From assembly GCF_039655775.1 (NCBI RefSeq), contig NZ_JBBYXJ010000001.1, positions 434,001 through 498,000 on the forward strand: a stretch of 64,000 nt of DNA. Reading direction: 5' to 3'. The notes beneath the pieces were generated by a model. That model did no database searches and was not told where the DNA came from. It saw only the letters and a list, made by a program, of their open reading frames with translations. Both the position numbers and the translations under genes were made by a program. Shown piece by piece: positions 35,874 to 43,702 of this stretch. The number at the start of each line of letters is the position of its first letter. The first letter of the stretch is position 1. This DNA comes from Iodidimonas sp. SYSU 1G8 (GTDB lineage: Bacteria; Pseudomonadota; Alphaproteobacteria; SMXS01).

Positions 35874-36574
35874 ACGGCGACATTCGCGTCATCCTGACCG
35901 ATATCGAGGGCACCACGACGCCGGTGTCCTTCGTCTACGATGTCCTGTTTCCCTATGCGCGCGCCCGGATCTCGGCCTATGTCCGCGATCACCGGAAGGA
36001 TCTAACGGTCCTGCTCGCCGAGGTCCGCCAGGCAGGGCAGGGCGCCGATCTCACGGTCGATGAGTGTATCGACTTGCTGCTCCGCTGGATGGACGAGGAC
36101 CGCAAGATCGCGCCGCTCAAGACCGTTCAAGGCATGATCTGGCGCGAAGGCTACGAGACCGGCCGCTACGCGGGACAGATGTTTCCGGATGTCGCGCCCG
36201 CGCTGCGGTCGTGGACGCAGCGCGGCTGCCGCGTCTGCATCTATTCTTCCGGCTCGGTCGACGCGCAGGAGTTGCTGTTCCGGCATTCGGACGCCGGAGA
36301 TCTGACGCCGTTCATCTCGGGCTACTTCGATACCCGGATCGGCGACAAGAAGGAGGCCGTCTCATATAGCCGCATCGCCCGGGAAATCGGTGTCGCCCCA
36401 TCGTCGGTGTTGTTTCTGTCGGATCATCCGGACGAACTGGACGCGGCGGCGCGCGCGGGCATGACGGCATTGGGGCTGTGCCGGCCCGGGAATCTCTTTC
36501 CGCTGGAGGACCGCGCCGCCGTCAACGGATTTGACGAGATCGATCTTACGGTCCTCCCCAGCGCCATTCGTTAG
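35870..36574 (+). CDS. mtnC: Enolase-phosphatase E1
   Basis: HAD-superfamily enzyme (234 aa) that enolises and dephosphorylates 2,3-diketo-5-methylthiopentyl-1-phosphate, feeding acireductone dioxygenase. Motif I is LTDIEGTTTPVSFVYDVLFPY near residue 10, with D-x-E typical of E1; motif II IYSSGSVDAQELLF and motif III/IV GDKKEAVSYSRIAREIG and FLSDHPDELDAA follow. GTG start inside the mtnD stop. mtnA and mtnK/mtnP must lie elsewhere. Confidence 0.94.
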   Translation: MNGDIRVILTDIEGTTTPVSFVYDVLFPYARARISAYVRDHRKDLTVLLAEVRQAGQGADLTVDECIDLLLRWMDEDRKIAPLKTVQGMIWREGYETGRYAGQMFPDVAPALRSWTQRGCRVCIYSSGSVDAQELLFRHSDAGDLTPFISGYFDTRIGDKKEAVSYSRIAREIGVAPSSVLFLSDHPDELDAAARAGMTALGLCRPGNLFPLEDRAAVNGFDEIDLTVLPSAIR

Positions 36575-36608
36575 ACCCGGACCATAAGGTTCCTATATCC
36601 TTAGGCAT

Positions 36609-37145
36609 GTGAAGTCCGGGGGCGGTTTCGTGCGTGTGTTGTTCGTGACATTCCTGCTGATGCTGGTGGCCGTGCCTTCGGTGCGCGCCGACGAGACCGA
36701 TTGCTTCGGTCCCGAGCAGCTCTGGTGCGCATGGACGATCGAGCAGACCGGCCCGGACGCCGGCTGGCGGGTCGTCCACACCTCGCGTCTCGAGACTACG
36801 ACGATCGAGACCGTCATCGACTCTCCGGGCAATCGTCCGCGCCTCGGCATCCGGGTGCTTCCGGCGACCGAGAGCCATACCGGGCAGGCCATCATCTCGC
36901 TGCGCCCGGATGATCGGCCCCAAGGCTGGTCGCAATATGTCGGGCGCAATCGCGAGTTCGCCGACGGCGCCATGCGTTTTTCGCTGGGCCGCCGGGCGCT
37001 GGAAGCCGTCCTGCAGGCGCCGGCATCGGCGATGCTGTTCATCTTCGTCGAGGTGCGTACTCCCGGATCTTCCGAGAAAATCAGCCACAAGATCCCGCTC
37101 CGCGGCCTCAGCGACGCATTGCGCTACGCCCGATTGGGGCGCTAA
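36609..37145 (+). CDS. Exported protein of unknown function (178 aa)
   Basis: Signal peptide FVRVLFVTFLLMLVAVPSVRA with likely cleavage before DETDCFG near residue 28. The mature protein has two cysteines (TDCFGPEQLWCAW) likely forming a disulfide and a WTIEQTGPDAGWRVVHTS strand, giving a beta-rich fold faintly like invasion-associated locus B proteins, but similarity is too weak to name. Start at GTG 36609 or the later GTG 36630. Sits between mtnC and hemA; no obvious pathway link. Confidence 0.65.
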   Translation: MKSGGGFVRVLFVTFLLMLVAVPSVRADETDCFGPEQLWCAWTIEQTGPDAGWRVVHTSRLETTTIETVIDSPGNRPRLGIRVLPATESHTGQAIISLRPDDRPQGWSQYVGRNREFADGAMRFSLGRRALEAVLQAPASAMLFIFVEVRTPGSSEKISHKIPLRGLSDALRYARLGR

Positions 37146-37219
37146 CGGGACCGACTGGCGGCGGTCCGAGGGCGGCGCGCGTAGCCCGGGGGTTCCCCCG
37201 GCCCCGGTTTCGTCCTAGA

Positions 37220-37233
37220 TTGATCTTGATCAG
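37220..37233. promoter_or_regulatory. FNR-type box upstream of hemA
   Basis: TTGATCTTGATCAG matches the FNR consensus TTGAT-N4-ATCAA at nine of ten fixed positions. It lies 68 bases before the hemA GTG, a position like that of FnrL boxes at hemA in Rhodobacter. Oxygen-dependent control of haem synthesis is the expected consequence. Confidence 0.65.
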
Positions 37234-37245
37234 GGACTTGGCGGG

Positions 37246-37288
37246 GAGCCTTCCATAGAGTAAGCATCCCGCAGGTCGAGGAAGGCTC
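37246..37288 (+). other. Leader hairpin next to the hemA ribosome-binding site
   Basis: GAGCCTTCC (37246-37254) and GGAAGGCTC (37280-37288) form a perfect nine-base stem with a 25-base loop. AGGAG, the likely Shine-Dalgarno sequence, starts directly after the stem at 37289, so the structure could affect translation of hemA. Confidence 0.5.
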
Positions 37289-37300
37289 AGGAGCGTCATC

Positions 37301-38512
37301 GTGGACTATGAGGCCAGATTCCGTCAGGCCATCGATTCATTGAGAACCGAAGGCCGCTACCGTGTGTTCATGGATATTGCACGCTCGCGTGGCAATTTCC
37401 CGCGCGCGCGTCACTATGGAGAGACTGGCGAGCGCGATATCACGGTCTGGTGCTCCAACGATTATCTCGGCATGGGACAGCACCCGGACGTCATCGCGAC
37501 GATGGAGAAGGCGCTGCATGAGTGCGGCGCCGGCGCCGGCGGCACCCGGAACATCAGCGGCACGAACCATTACCATGTGCTGCTGGAGGAAGAACTGGCC
37601 GACCTGCACGGCAAGGAAGCCGCGCTGCTGTTCACCTCGGGCTACATCTCCAACGAGGCGACGCTCAGCACCATCGGCCGCATTCTACCGGGCTGCATCC
37701 TGTTCTCCGACGAACTCAATCACGCCTCGATGATCGAGGGCGTGCGCCATTCGGGCCAGACGAAACGCGTGTTCCGCCACAATGACGTCGCGCATCTGGA
37801 AAGTCTGCTGAAGCAGTCGGATCCCGACGCGCCCAAGGTCATCGCTTTTGAATCCGTCTATTCCATGGATGGCGACATCTCGCCCATCCATGCGATCTGC
37901 GATCTCGCCGACAGGTACAACGCCATCACCTATCTGGACGAGGTTCACGCGGTCGGCCTCTATGGCGAGCGGGGTGGCGGCGTCGCCGAACGTGATGGCG
38001 CCATGGACCGTCTGACCATTATCGAAGGCACCCTTGCCAAGGCATTCGGCGTGATGGGTGGCTATATCGCCGGCTCGGCGACCATGGTCGATGTGGTGCG
38101 CTCCTATGCGGCCGGTTTCATTTTCACCACGTCGCTCGCGCCCGTGCTCGCGGCGGGTGCCTGGGCCAGCATCCGGTATCTGAAGCAGGCGAACGATTTG
38201 CGCGTCCGCCATCAGGAGCGTGCGGCGCGCCTGAAGCAGTTGTTCCGCGACGCCGGGCTGCCGGTCATGGAGTCCGCCAGCCATATCGTCCCGCTCTGGG
38301 TCGGCGAGGCATCGCTGTGCAAGCAGGTGTCGGACGAGCTGATGGAAGAGTTCGGCATTTACGTCCAGCCGATCAACTATCCGACGGTGCCGCGCGGCAC
38401 CGAGCGTCTTCGCTTCACGCCCAGCCCGTTCCACACGGACGAGATGATGGACGATCTGGTCAAGGCGCTGAACATCGTGTGGGAACGACGCAAGATCAGC
38501 CGCGCTGCCTGA
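37301..38512 (+). CDS. hemA: 5-aminolevulinate synthase
   Basis: PLP enzyme (403 aa) condensing glycine and succinyl-CoA, the first step of haem synthesis by the C4 route of alphaproteobacteria. Characteristic blocks: [15 protein letters not shown] near residue 49, [26 protein letters not shown] and [17 protein letters not shown]; the PLP lysine is K247 in [15 protein letters not shown] start at 37301 follows CAGGAGCG. An FNR-type box and a leader hairpin lie upstream. Together with hemB at 26.5 kb it covers the first two pathway steps. Confidence 0.96.
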   Translation: MDYEARFRQAIDSLRTEGRYRVFMDIARSRGNFPRARHYGETGERDITVWCSNDYLGMGQHPDVIATMEKALHECGAGAGGTRNISGTNHYHVLLEEELADLHGKEAALLFTSGYISNEATLSTIGRILPGCILFSDELNHASMIEGVRHSGQTKRVFRHNDVAHLESLLKQSDPDAPKVIAFESVYSMDGDISPIHAICDLADRYNAITYLDEVHAVGLYGERGGGVAERDGAMDRLTIIEGTLAKAFGVMGGYIAGSATMVDVVRSYAAGFIFTTSLAPVLAAGAWASIRYLKQANDLRVRHQERAARLKQLFRDAGLPVMESASHIVPLWVGEASLCKQVSDELMEEFGIYVQPINYPTVPRGTERLRFTPSPFHTDEMMDDLVKALNIVWERRKISRAA

Positions 38513-38769
38513 AGACCGTCGAGGTCGTCAGTTAATTTTACGCGCTGACTTAGTACCCGTTTTGTGCAATCGGCCCGACATGCCTTGTGGCGCCGGTTGT
38601 CGCGCGGGTGTAACTTCATGTCTTGAGACGTTGGGTCAGGCGTGATGAGGGGCTCTGGGGGGCTTATTCTCGCCGCGGCGCAGTCGTTCGCTTAAGAGAA
38701 AAACGGATTTACTGTACTGAAGCCACGTCTATTTGCCTTTGCAAGGATGTGGTGATTGAGGGCCACCAA
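38513..38769. other. Spacer between hemA and the histidine kinase
   Basis: 257 bases with no convincing gene, hairpin terminator or clear promoter. An open frame runs in phase into the kinase from 38623, but its composition is not protein-like and the kinase start at 38770 has a good ribosome-binding site. The promoter of the kinase-kaiC-kaiB operon probably lies here. Confidence 0.4.
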
Positions 38770-41043
38770 ATGTCTCCGAAACTATTTGGCCCCGGGGCGC
38801 CTGGTTGGCTGCTGGCCGGTCTCGTCACGGTGTGCTTGGTAGGAACCCTTGACTTTCTTACGCCTATAGACACTGGCGGGACGCTTTACTTATTGGCGGT
38901 CTTGATTGCGGCGGTGGGCCGTCGTCCTCGGCATGTCGCACTGGTCGCAAGCCTCGGACTAGTCCTGTTGTGGCTTGGCTTTTGGGGCATCGGCCCGCCT
39001 GACGCCAACGTACTGATCCCGGCCGGAGTGACGGCAGCTACCTTGGCGTTGGTAGTGCTCCAGTTCATGACCCGCAACGAGCGAACCAGCCTCGAGTTCG
39101 GTTCCCCGACGAGGGTCTTCGACGCGATGGGCGAAGTCATCGTCGCGGTCGACCGCGACTGGCGCGTTCGTTACGTCAACCCGGCGGTCGAGACCATTTC
39201 GGGCCTTCGTATCGCCGATGTCCAGAACCAGTCGTTGTGGCAAGCCTTTCCCGCTCTCCTTGGCGGAGAGTTTCACCGCCGCTACGTCGAGTCCATGGAT
39301 AGCGGCCGGGAACTGGATTTCGAAGCATACTATGACCGGGCTGATCGCTGGCTGCGCGTTCGCACATTCCCAAGCGCCGATGGATTGACCGTCATGCTGG
39401 CTGATCACACCAGCGAGCATGAGAGAGTGACAAGGATTGCCGTCGGAGAGGCGGCTCTGCGCCGCCAGACGGATCTCTTGGGTCGCGTCATAGAAGGCAT
39501 GCGGGACGGGCTGGTGGTCCGGGATGCCACCGGCCATGTCATGTTCGCGAACTCCATCACGCGCCAGTTTCTGGGGCAGGCTGTTGCCGGCGACGGCAGC
39601 GACTTTTCGGCCGAAGGCGTCGTCTTCCATGATCCCCTGACGGGCGAGGTGGTGCCTGCCGATGCGCTTCCCTCATCGAAGGCCTTGCGCGGGCAGAGCG
39701 TGGATGACGCGGAAATGCTCCTGACCTCGCCCGGGCGGCCGAAGCCGCTTCTGGTTCAGGTGAGCGCTCAGCCATTGCTCAATGAAACCGGCGAAGTCGA
39801 TGGATGCATGACGTGGTTTCGGGACATCACGGACATACGCGAAGCCGAACTTGCGCGCAGCGAGACCGAGGCCCGGCTGCGCCAGGCGCAGAAAATGGAG
39901 GCCGTAGGCCAACTGGCTGGCGGAATTGCGCACGATTTCAATAATTTGCTCACGGTGATCGTGGGCAGCGGCGAGATGTTGTTGGAAGAGCTCGCCACAG
40001 CGGAGGCGGACGTCAAGCGGCTCGCCGAACAGATATCGGCCGCGGCGAACCGGGGCGCGGAATTGACCCAGCGCCTTCTGGCCTTTTCACGCCGACAGCC
40101 TCTCAAGCCAACCGTCGTGAACGTCAATGCATTGGCCTCGGGAATGTTACCCCTGATCCGGCGGGCGTTGGGCGAAGCCATCGCCATCGTCGAGCTTTTC
40201 GATGCTCAGGAGTGCACGACGCTGGCCGATGCGAGCAACCTGGAAAATGCGCTGCTGAACCTGGCGGTGAATGCACGAGATGCCATGCCGGCTGGCGGCA
40301 CGCTCACCATCGAAACGCGCAACATCCTGCTGGCCGATGGCCGTCATGACGTACCGGCCGGCGAGTACGTGATCCTCAGCGTAACCGACACGGGGAGCGG
40401 AATGAGCCCCGAAGTCCAGGCCAAGGCATTCGAGCCGTTCTTCACGACCAAGGACGCGGGCAGGGGCAGCGGACTTGGTCTCGCGACAATCTATGGATTT
40501 GTGCGACAGTCGGGTGGTTTCGTCGATATTGAAAGTAAGCTTGGCGTAGGCACGACGGTGGTGATCGGCCTGCCCCGGGTATTCGTGAGCGGGGTTTCGG
40601 AAGCCGAGGTCGTCCAGCCACCAGCTAAGCGTGGGCACGGAGAACTCATTCTGGTCGTCGAAGACGATGAATTCGTGCGGGCCACCGTCGTTCGTCTTCT
40701 GGGCGACATGGGATATCGGGCGCTCGCGGCTTCCGATGCCAGAGAGGGGCTCTCCGTGTTGATCGATCATGAAGACATCGCCTTGGTGTTCACCGATGTG
40801 GTGATGCCGGGGATGAGCGGATGGGATCTGGCCGCGGCGGTCAATGAGGTGCGTCCGCAGACACCCATACTGTTTGCCACCGGATATACGGATAACGTGC
40901 TTTTGCAGCGCCCTGGCCTCGACAGCCGGATTCTTGTTCTGTCGAAACCGTTCAAGGCCAATGATCTAGCCGATGCTCTGGAAACCTTGTTACATTCGCA
41001 TCCGGAAGAGTCGCGGCGGAAGACCCTCGACGTAATGCCTTAA
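38770..41043 (+). CDS. Membrane hybrid sensor histidine kinase with receiver domain, next to kaiC
   Basis: 757 residues. About four membrane helices fill residues 8-100 (WLLAGLVTVCLVGTLDFL, TLYLLAVLIAAVG, ALVASLGLVLLWLGFW and ATLALVVLQFM), with almost no periplasmic loop. Two PAS-like domains follow (about 110-220 and 235-365). The HisKA domain has H388 in GGIAHDFNNLLTVIVGSG; the ATPase domain shows NLAVNARDAM, DTGSGMS and GRGSGLGLATIYGFV. A C-terminal receiver domain has phosphoacceptor D676 in LVFTDVVMPGMSG. No output domain and no KaiB-like sensor domain as in SasA. ATG 38770 follows GAGGG. It ends 14 bases before kaiC, so it is the likely signalling partner of the Kai proteins. Confidence 0.9.
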   Translation: MSPKLFGPGAPGWLLAGLVTVCLVGTLDFLTPIDTGGTLYLLAVLIAAVGRRPRHVALVASLGLVLLWLGFWGIGPPDANVLIPAGVTAATLALVVLQFMTRNERTSLEFGSPTRVFDAMGEVIVAVDRDWRVRYVNPAVETISGLRIADVQNQSLWQAFPALLGGEFHRRYVESMDSGRELDFEAYYDRADRWLRVRTFPSADGLTVMLADHTSEHERVTRIAVGEAALRRQTDLLGRVIEGMRDGLVVRDATGHVMFANSITRQFLGQAVAGDGSDFSAEGVVFHDPLTGEVVPADALPSSKALRGQSVDDAEMLLTSPGRPKPLLVQVSAQPLLNETGEVDGCMTWFRDITDIREAELARSETEARLRQAQKMEAVGQLAGGIAHDFNNLLTVIVGSGEMLLEELATAEADVKRLAEQISAAANRGAELTQRLLAFSRRQPLKPTVVNVNALASGMLPLIRRALGEAIAIVELFDAQECTTLADASNLENALLNLAVNARDAMPAGGTLTIETRNILLADGRHDVPAGEYVILSVTDTGSGMSPEVQAKAFEPFFTTKDAGRGSGLGLATIYGFVRQSGGFVDIESKLGVGTTVVIGLPRVFVSGVSEAEVVQPPAKRGHGELILVVEDDEFVRATVVRLLGDMGYRALAASDAREGLSVLIDHEDIALVFTDVVMPGMSGWDLAAAVNEVRPQTPILFATGYTDNVLLQRPGLDSRILVLSKPFKANDLADALETLLHSHPEESRRKTLDVMP

Positions 41044-41057
41044 CTTCAGGAATACCT

Positions 41058-42773
41058 GTGACCGAGACCGGCGCTATCCCGACAATTCCCAAGGTCCTGA
41101 CGCGGATCGAAGGCTTCGACAACATGCTGCGAGGGGGGCTCCCGCAGGGCCGCGCGACAGTGGTTGTGGGCGCGACGGGCAGCGGCAAGACCATGCTGGG
41201 ATTGCAGTTTCTGGCCGATGGCGTGCACTCGGATGGCGAGACGGGCATTTTTGTCAGCTTCGAGGAATCCCGGGCCGATGTCCTGGCGTGTCTCGGAGCG
41301 CTCGGCTGGCCGGCACAGGCACCCGATGCCGAACTGCACATCATGGACGCCGACTTTCTGCCGAACGTGGTGCAGAGCGGTGCGTTCGATCTGAATGGGC
41401 TGCTTGCGGCTCTTTCCGCGCTGATCCGGGAGTCTGGCGCGAAACGCATCGTGTTCGACGCCGTCGACGTCCTTCTCGACCTTCTGGATGATCCCGCCGG
41501 TCAACGACGCGAGTTGCACCGGCTGTTCCACTGGGTCAGCACCGAGGGCATTACCGCGATACTGACCGCCAAGGCGGATGGCTTCGACCTCGGCAATCCC
41601 ATGCCGCGCCAGCCGCTGCTGGTGTATCTCAGCCACTGCGTGGTCATTCTTCGGTACAATCTCCAGGACGGCATCTGTGGCAGGAGCGTACGGCTTCTCA
41701 AATATCGCGGCACCAACCATTCCCTCAACGAATACCCCATGATGATCGGCGCGCGCGGTATCGCGGTCTACGGGATCCGGTCGTCGGATATGTCCTATCC
41801 GGTCTCCACGCGCCGCGTGTCGTCCGGTGTGGAACGGCTGGATACCATGCTGGGCGGCGGCTATTACGAGGGCTCCAGCATTCTGATCTCCGGCTCGCCG
41901 GGTACCGCCAAGACCACCTTCGGCGGCGCGTTCATCGAGGCTGCCTGCGCGCGCGGCGACAACGCCCTGCTGATTTCGTTCGACGAAGCGCCGGAGCAGA
42001 TCATTCGCAATCTGGCATCCGTGGGGATCGATCTCGCCAGCCATGCCGCCGCAGGTCGCCTGCGCATCCATGGCTACCGAGCCGCCGCCATCGAGACCGA
42101 GGCATTTCTCATGAAGGTCCTGGCCGAGCTGGATGAACACAACATCAGGGCGTTGGTGCTTGATCCCGTGTCGGCGCTGGCCAACCGGACCCAGTTCCGT
42201 GGCAAGAACGAGGCTGCGGCGCGCCTGCTCGACGAGGCGAAAGCACGAGGCATCACCGTTGTGGTTACGTCGCTCCTCGACAAGGCCACCCACGAGGCCG
42301 AAACGACGCAGGCGGCCGTGTCGACCATCGCGGATACCTGGATGGAACTGACGTTCCGGGCCGCGGGCGGAGAACGCAATCGGGCGATCACGATCATCAA
42401 GTCTCGCGGCATGAGTCACTCAAATCAGGTGCGTGAAGTCAGCCTGAGCCATGAAGGGGTGACGCTGTCGGATGTCTATTTCTCCGGTGGCGACGTGTTG
42501 ATGGGCACGGCGAGGATCGAGCGTGAACTTGCGGAACAGGCTTCCGAGAGCGCGCGCCGCGAGGAATTCGAGCGACGTCGGGTCGAACTCGAGCTGACTG
42601 AACAGCGTTTGTCCATGCAGCGGATGGAGCTTGAAGCCGAGATTGCAGCGAGAAGAAGCGAGCTGAAGAGCCTTCAGGACTCCGAAGATCGGCGCTTGGG
42701 GCGCAAGCAGAAGAGTCTGGATGCGGTGCTGAACAACAGGCGTGCGGATGATGGTGTCCGCGACGGGGATTAG
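41058..42773 (+). CDS. kaiC: KaiC-family circadian-clock-type ATPase (571 aa, two RecA-like domains)
   Basis: Double-domain KaiC. CI (about residues 10-245) has Walker A GATGSGKT at 38-45 and the catalytic glutamate pair in FVSFEESRADV; CII (about 250-490) has GSPGTAKT at 279-286 and FDEAPEQI, with D-E in place of E-E. CII keeps the phosphorylation-site dyad S422-T423 in AVSTIADT, aligned with S431/T432 of cyanobacterial KaiC. The domain ends KYRGTNHSLNEYP (CI) and KSRGMSHSNQVRE (CII) are conserved. A C-terminal tail of about 70 residues is a charged coiled coil (RREEFERRRVELELTEQRL). GTG start 41058. Between the hybrid kinase and kaiB. Confidence 0.93.
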   Translation: MTETGAIPTIPKVLTRIEGFDNMLRGGLPQGRATVVVGATGSGKTMLGLQFLADGVHSDGETGIFVSFEESRADVLACLGALGWPAQAPDAELHIMDADFLPNVVQSGAFDLNGLLAALSALIRESGAKRIVFDAVDVLLDLLDDPAGQRRELHRLFHWVSTEGITAILTAKADGFDLGNPMPRQPLLVYLSHCVVILRYNLQDGICGRSVRLLKYRGTNHSLNEYPMMIGARGIAVYGIRSSDMSYPVSTRRVSSGVERLDTMLGGGYYEGSSILISGSPGTAKTTFGGAFIEAACARGDNALLISFDEAPEQIIRNLASVGIDLASHAAAGRLRIHGYRAAAIETEAFLMKVLAELDEHNIRALVLDPVSALANRTQFRGKNEAAARLLDEAKARGITVVVTSLLDKATHEAETTQAAVSTIADTWMELTFRAAGGERNRAITIIKSRGMSHSNQVREVSLSHEGVTLSDVYFSGGDVLMGTARIERELAEQASESARREEFERRRVELELTEQRLSMQRMELEAEIAARRSELKSLQDSEDRRLGRKQKSLDAVLNNRRADDGVRDGD

Positions 42774-42783
42774 GACGGGCAGG

Positions 42784-43089
42784 GTGGTGACGGAACAGGA
42801 CAAGCAGGGCACGAGCACCGGATTGCCGGTAGCGCTCTCGCTTTATATCGCGGGAGGCGCGAACCCGTCCGAGGCGGCACGGGAGAACCTCGCGGCTGCG
42901 CTCCGAGAGTTGATGATCGATGATTCCTCGCTGGAGATCGTCGATGTGCTGCTCCGTCCCGATCGTGCGCTGAGCGACCACATCTATGTGACGCCCACCC
43001 TGATCCGCGTCGAGGCCGGTGCGCGCAAGATTCTCATCGGCGATCTTCGTGATGTCGCGGTGCTCAAGCGTTTCATCAGCGGCCCCTGA
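42784..43089 (+). CDS. kaiB: KaiB-family protein
   Basis: Thioredoxin-like, fold-switching clock protein family (about 101 aa). LSLYIAGGANPSEAARENL opens the domain, followed by LEIVDVLLRPDRALSDHIYVTPTL with the cis-proline P-T-L, and KILIGDLRD near the C-terminus, as in KaiB. In cyanobacteria KaiB binds KaiC after CII phosphorylation. I start at GTG 42784 (or the adjacent GTG 42787), after AGGACGG; an upstream ATG at 42742 would overlap kaiC by 32 bases. Last gene of the kinase-kaiC-kaiB operon; no kaiA is visible. Confidence 0.9.
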   Translation: MVTEQDKQGTSTGLPVALSLYIAGGANPSEAARENLAAALRELMIDDSSLEIVDVLLRPDRALSDHIYVTPTLIRVEAGARKILIGDLRDVAVLKRFISGP

Positions 43090-43190
43090 TCACCGTTTTC
43101 CCAACCGATTCCGCATGGCAGGGTCCAGTTCCACGACACCTAGGGCGTGCTTGGCGGGGATATTCGATATATGGTAGGAACGCCGCGCGC

Positions 43191-43215
43191 GGAGCCCCGC
43201 TTCGGGTGACGCTCC
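43191..43215 (+). other. Nested hairpin in the rpiB leader
   Basis: GGAGC (43191-43195) pairs with GCTCC (43211-43215), enclosing a CCCG/CGGG inner stem with a TGAC bulge, 24 bases before rpiB. It could be a structured leader of the rpiB-glyA operon; I do not recognise a known riboswitch. Confidence 0.35.
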
Positions 43216-43238
43216 GGCTCTAACCAACGGCGGTGCGG

Positions 43239-43691
43239 ATGACGGATTCCTCGTCGAACCGGCTGGTCGCGCTAGGCGCGGATCATGCGGGATTCGAGTT
43301 AAAAAATGTCTTGAAGGCCGACCTGATCGATCAGGGCTACGAGGTCCTCGACCTTGGTACATCTGGTCCTGCGTCAGTCGATTACCCCGACTTCGGCGCG
43401 GCCGTCGCCGAGGCGGTCGCCTCCGGACGGGCAGGTCTGGGTGTGGTGGTGTGCGGCACCGGGATCGGTATATCGATCGCGGCCAACCGCAATCCCGGCG
43501 CCCGCGCCGCATTGGTTCACTCAGGTCTCGAAGCCCGTCTGGCCCGCGAGCACAACGATGCGAACATCCTGGCGCTCGGTGCCCGGGTGATCGGCGTCGA
43601 GGTCGCGCGCGACGCCCTCAAGGCCTTTCTGACCACGGATTTCGCCGGCGGCCGCCATGCGGGCCGTGTCGCCAAGCTTTCGCAGTTATAA
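43239..43691 (+). CDS. rpiB: Ribose-5-phosphate isomerase B
   Basis: Interconverts ribose-5-phosphate and ribulose-5-phosphate (150 aa, RpiB/LacAB fold). [15 protein letters not shown] near residue 10 holds the phosphate-binding aspartate and histidine; the active-site cysteine and the anion hole lie in [16 protein letters not shown] near 70, and [14 protein letters not shown] follows near residue 108. Starts at ATG 43239 (GTG 43233 also in frame). Eleven bases before glyA, a frequent pair in alphaproteobacteria. Confidence 0.94.
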   Translation: MTDSSSNRLVALGADHAGFELKNVLKADLIDQGYEVLDLGTSGPASVDYPDFGAAVAEAVASGRAGLGVVVCGTGIGISIAANRNPGARAALVHSGLEARLAREHNDANILALGARVIGVEVARDALKAFLTTDFAGGRHAGRVAKLSQL

Positions 43692-43702
43692 GGGGTTCGG
43701 CC

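Noticed and set aside
38623-38769. N-terminal extension of the Kai-linked kinase from 38623
   Set aside because: No ribosome-binding site and a non-protein-like sequence; ATG 38770 has GAGGG at good spacing and leads straight into the membrane helices.
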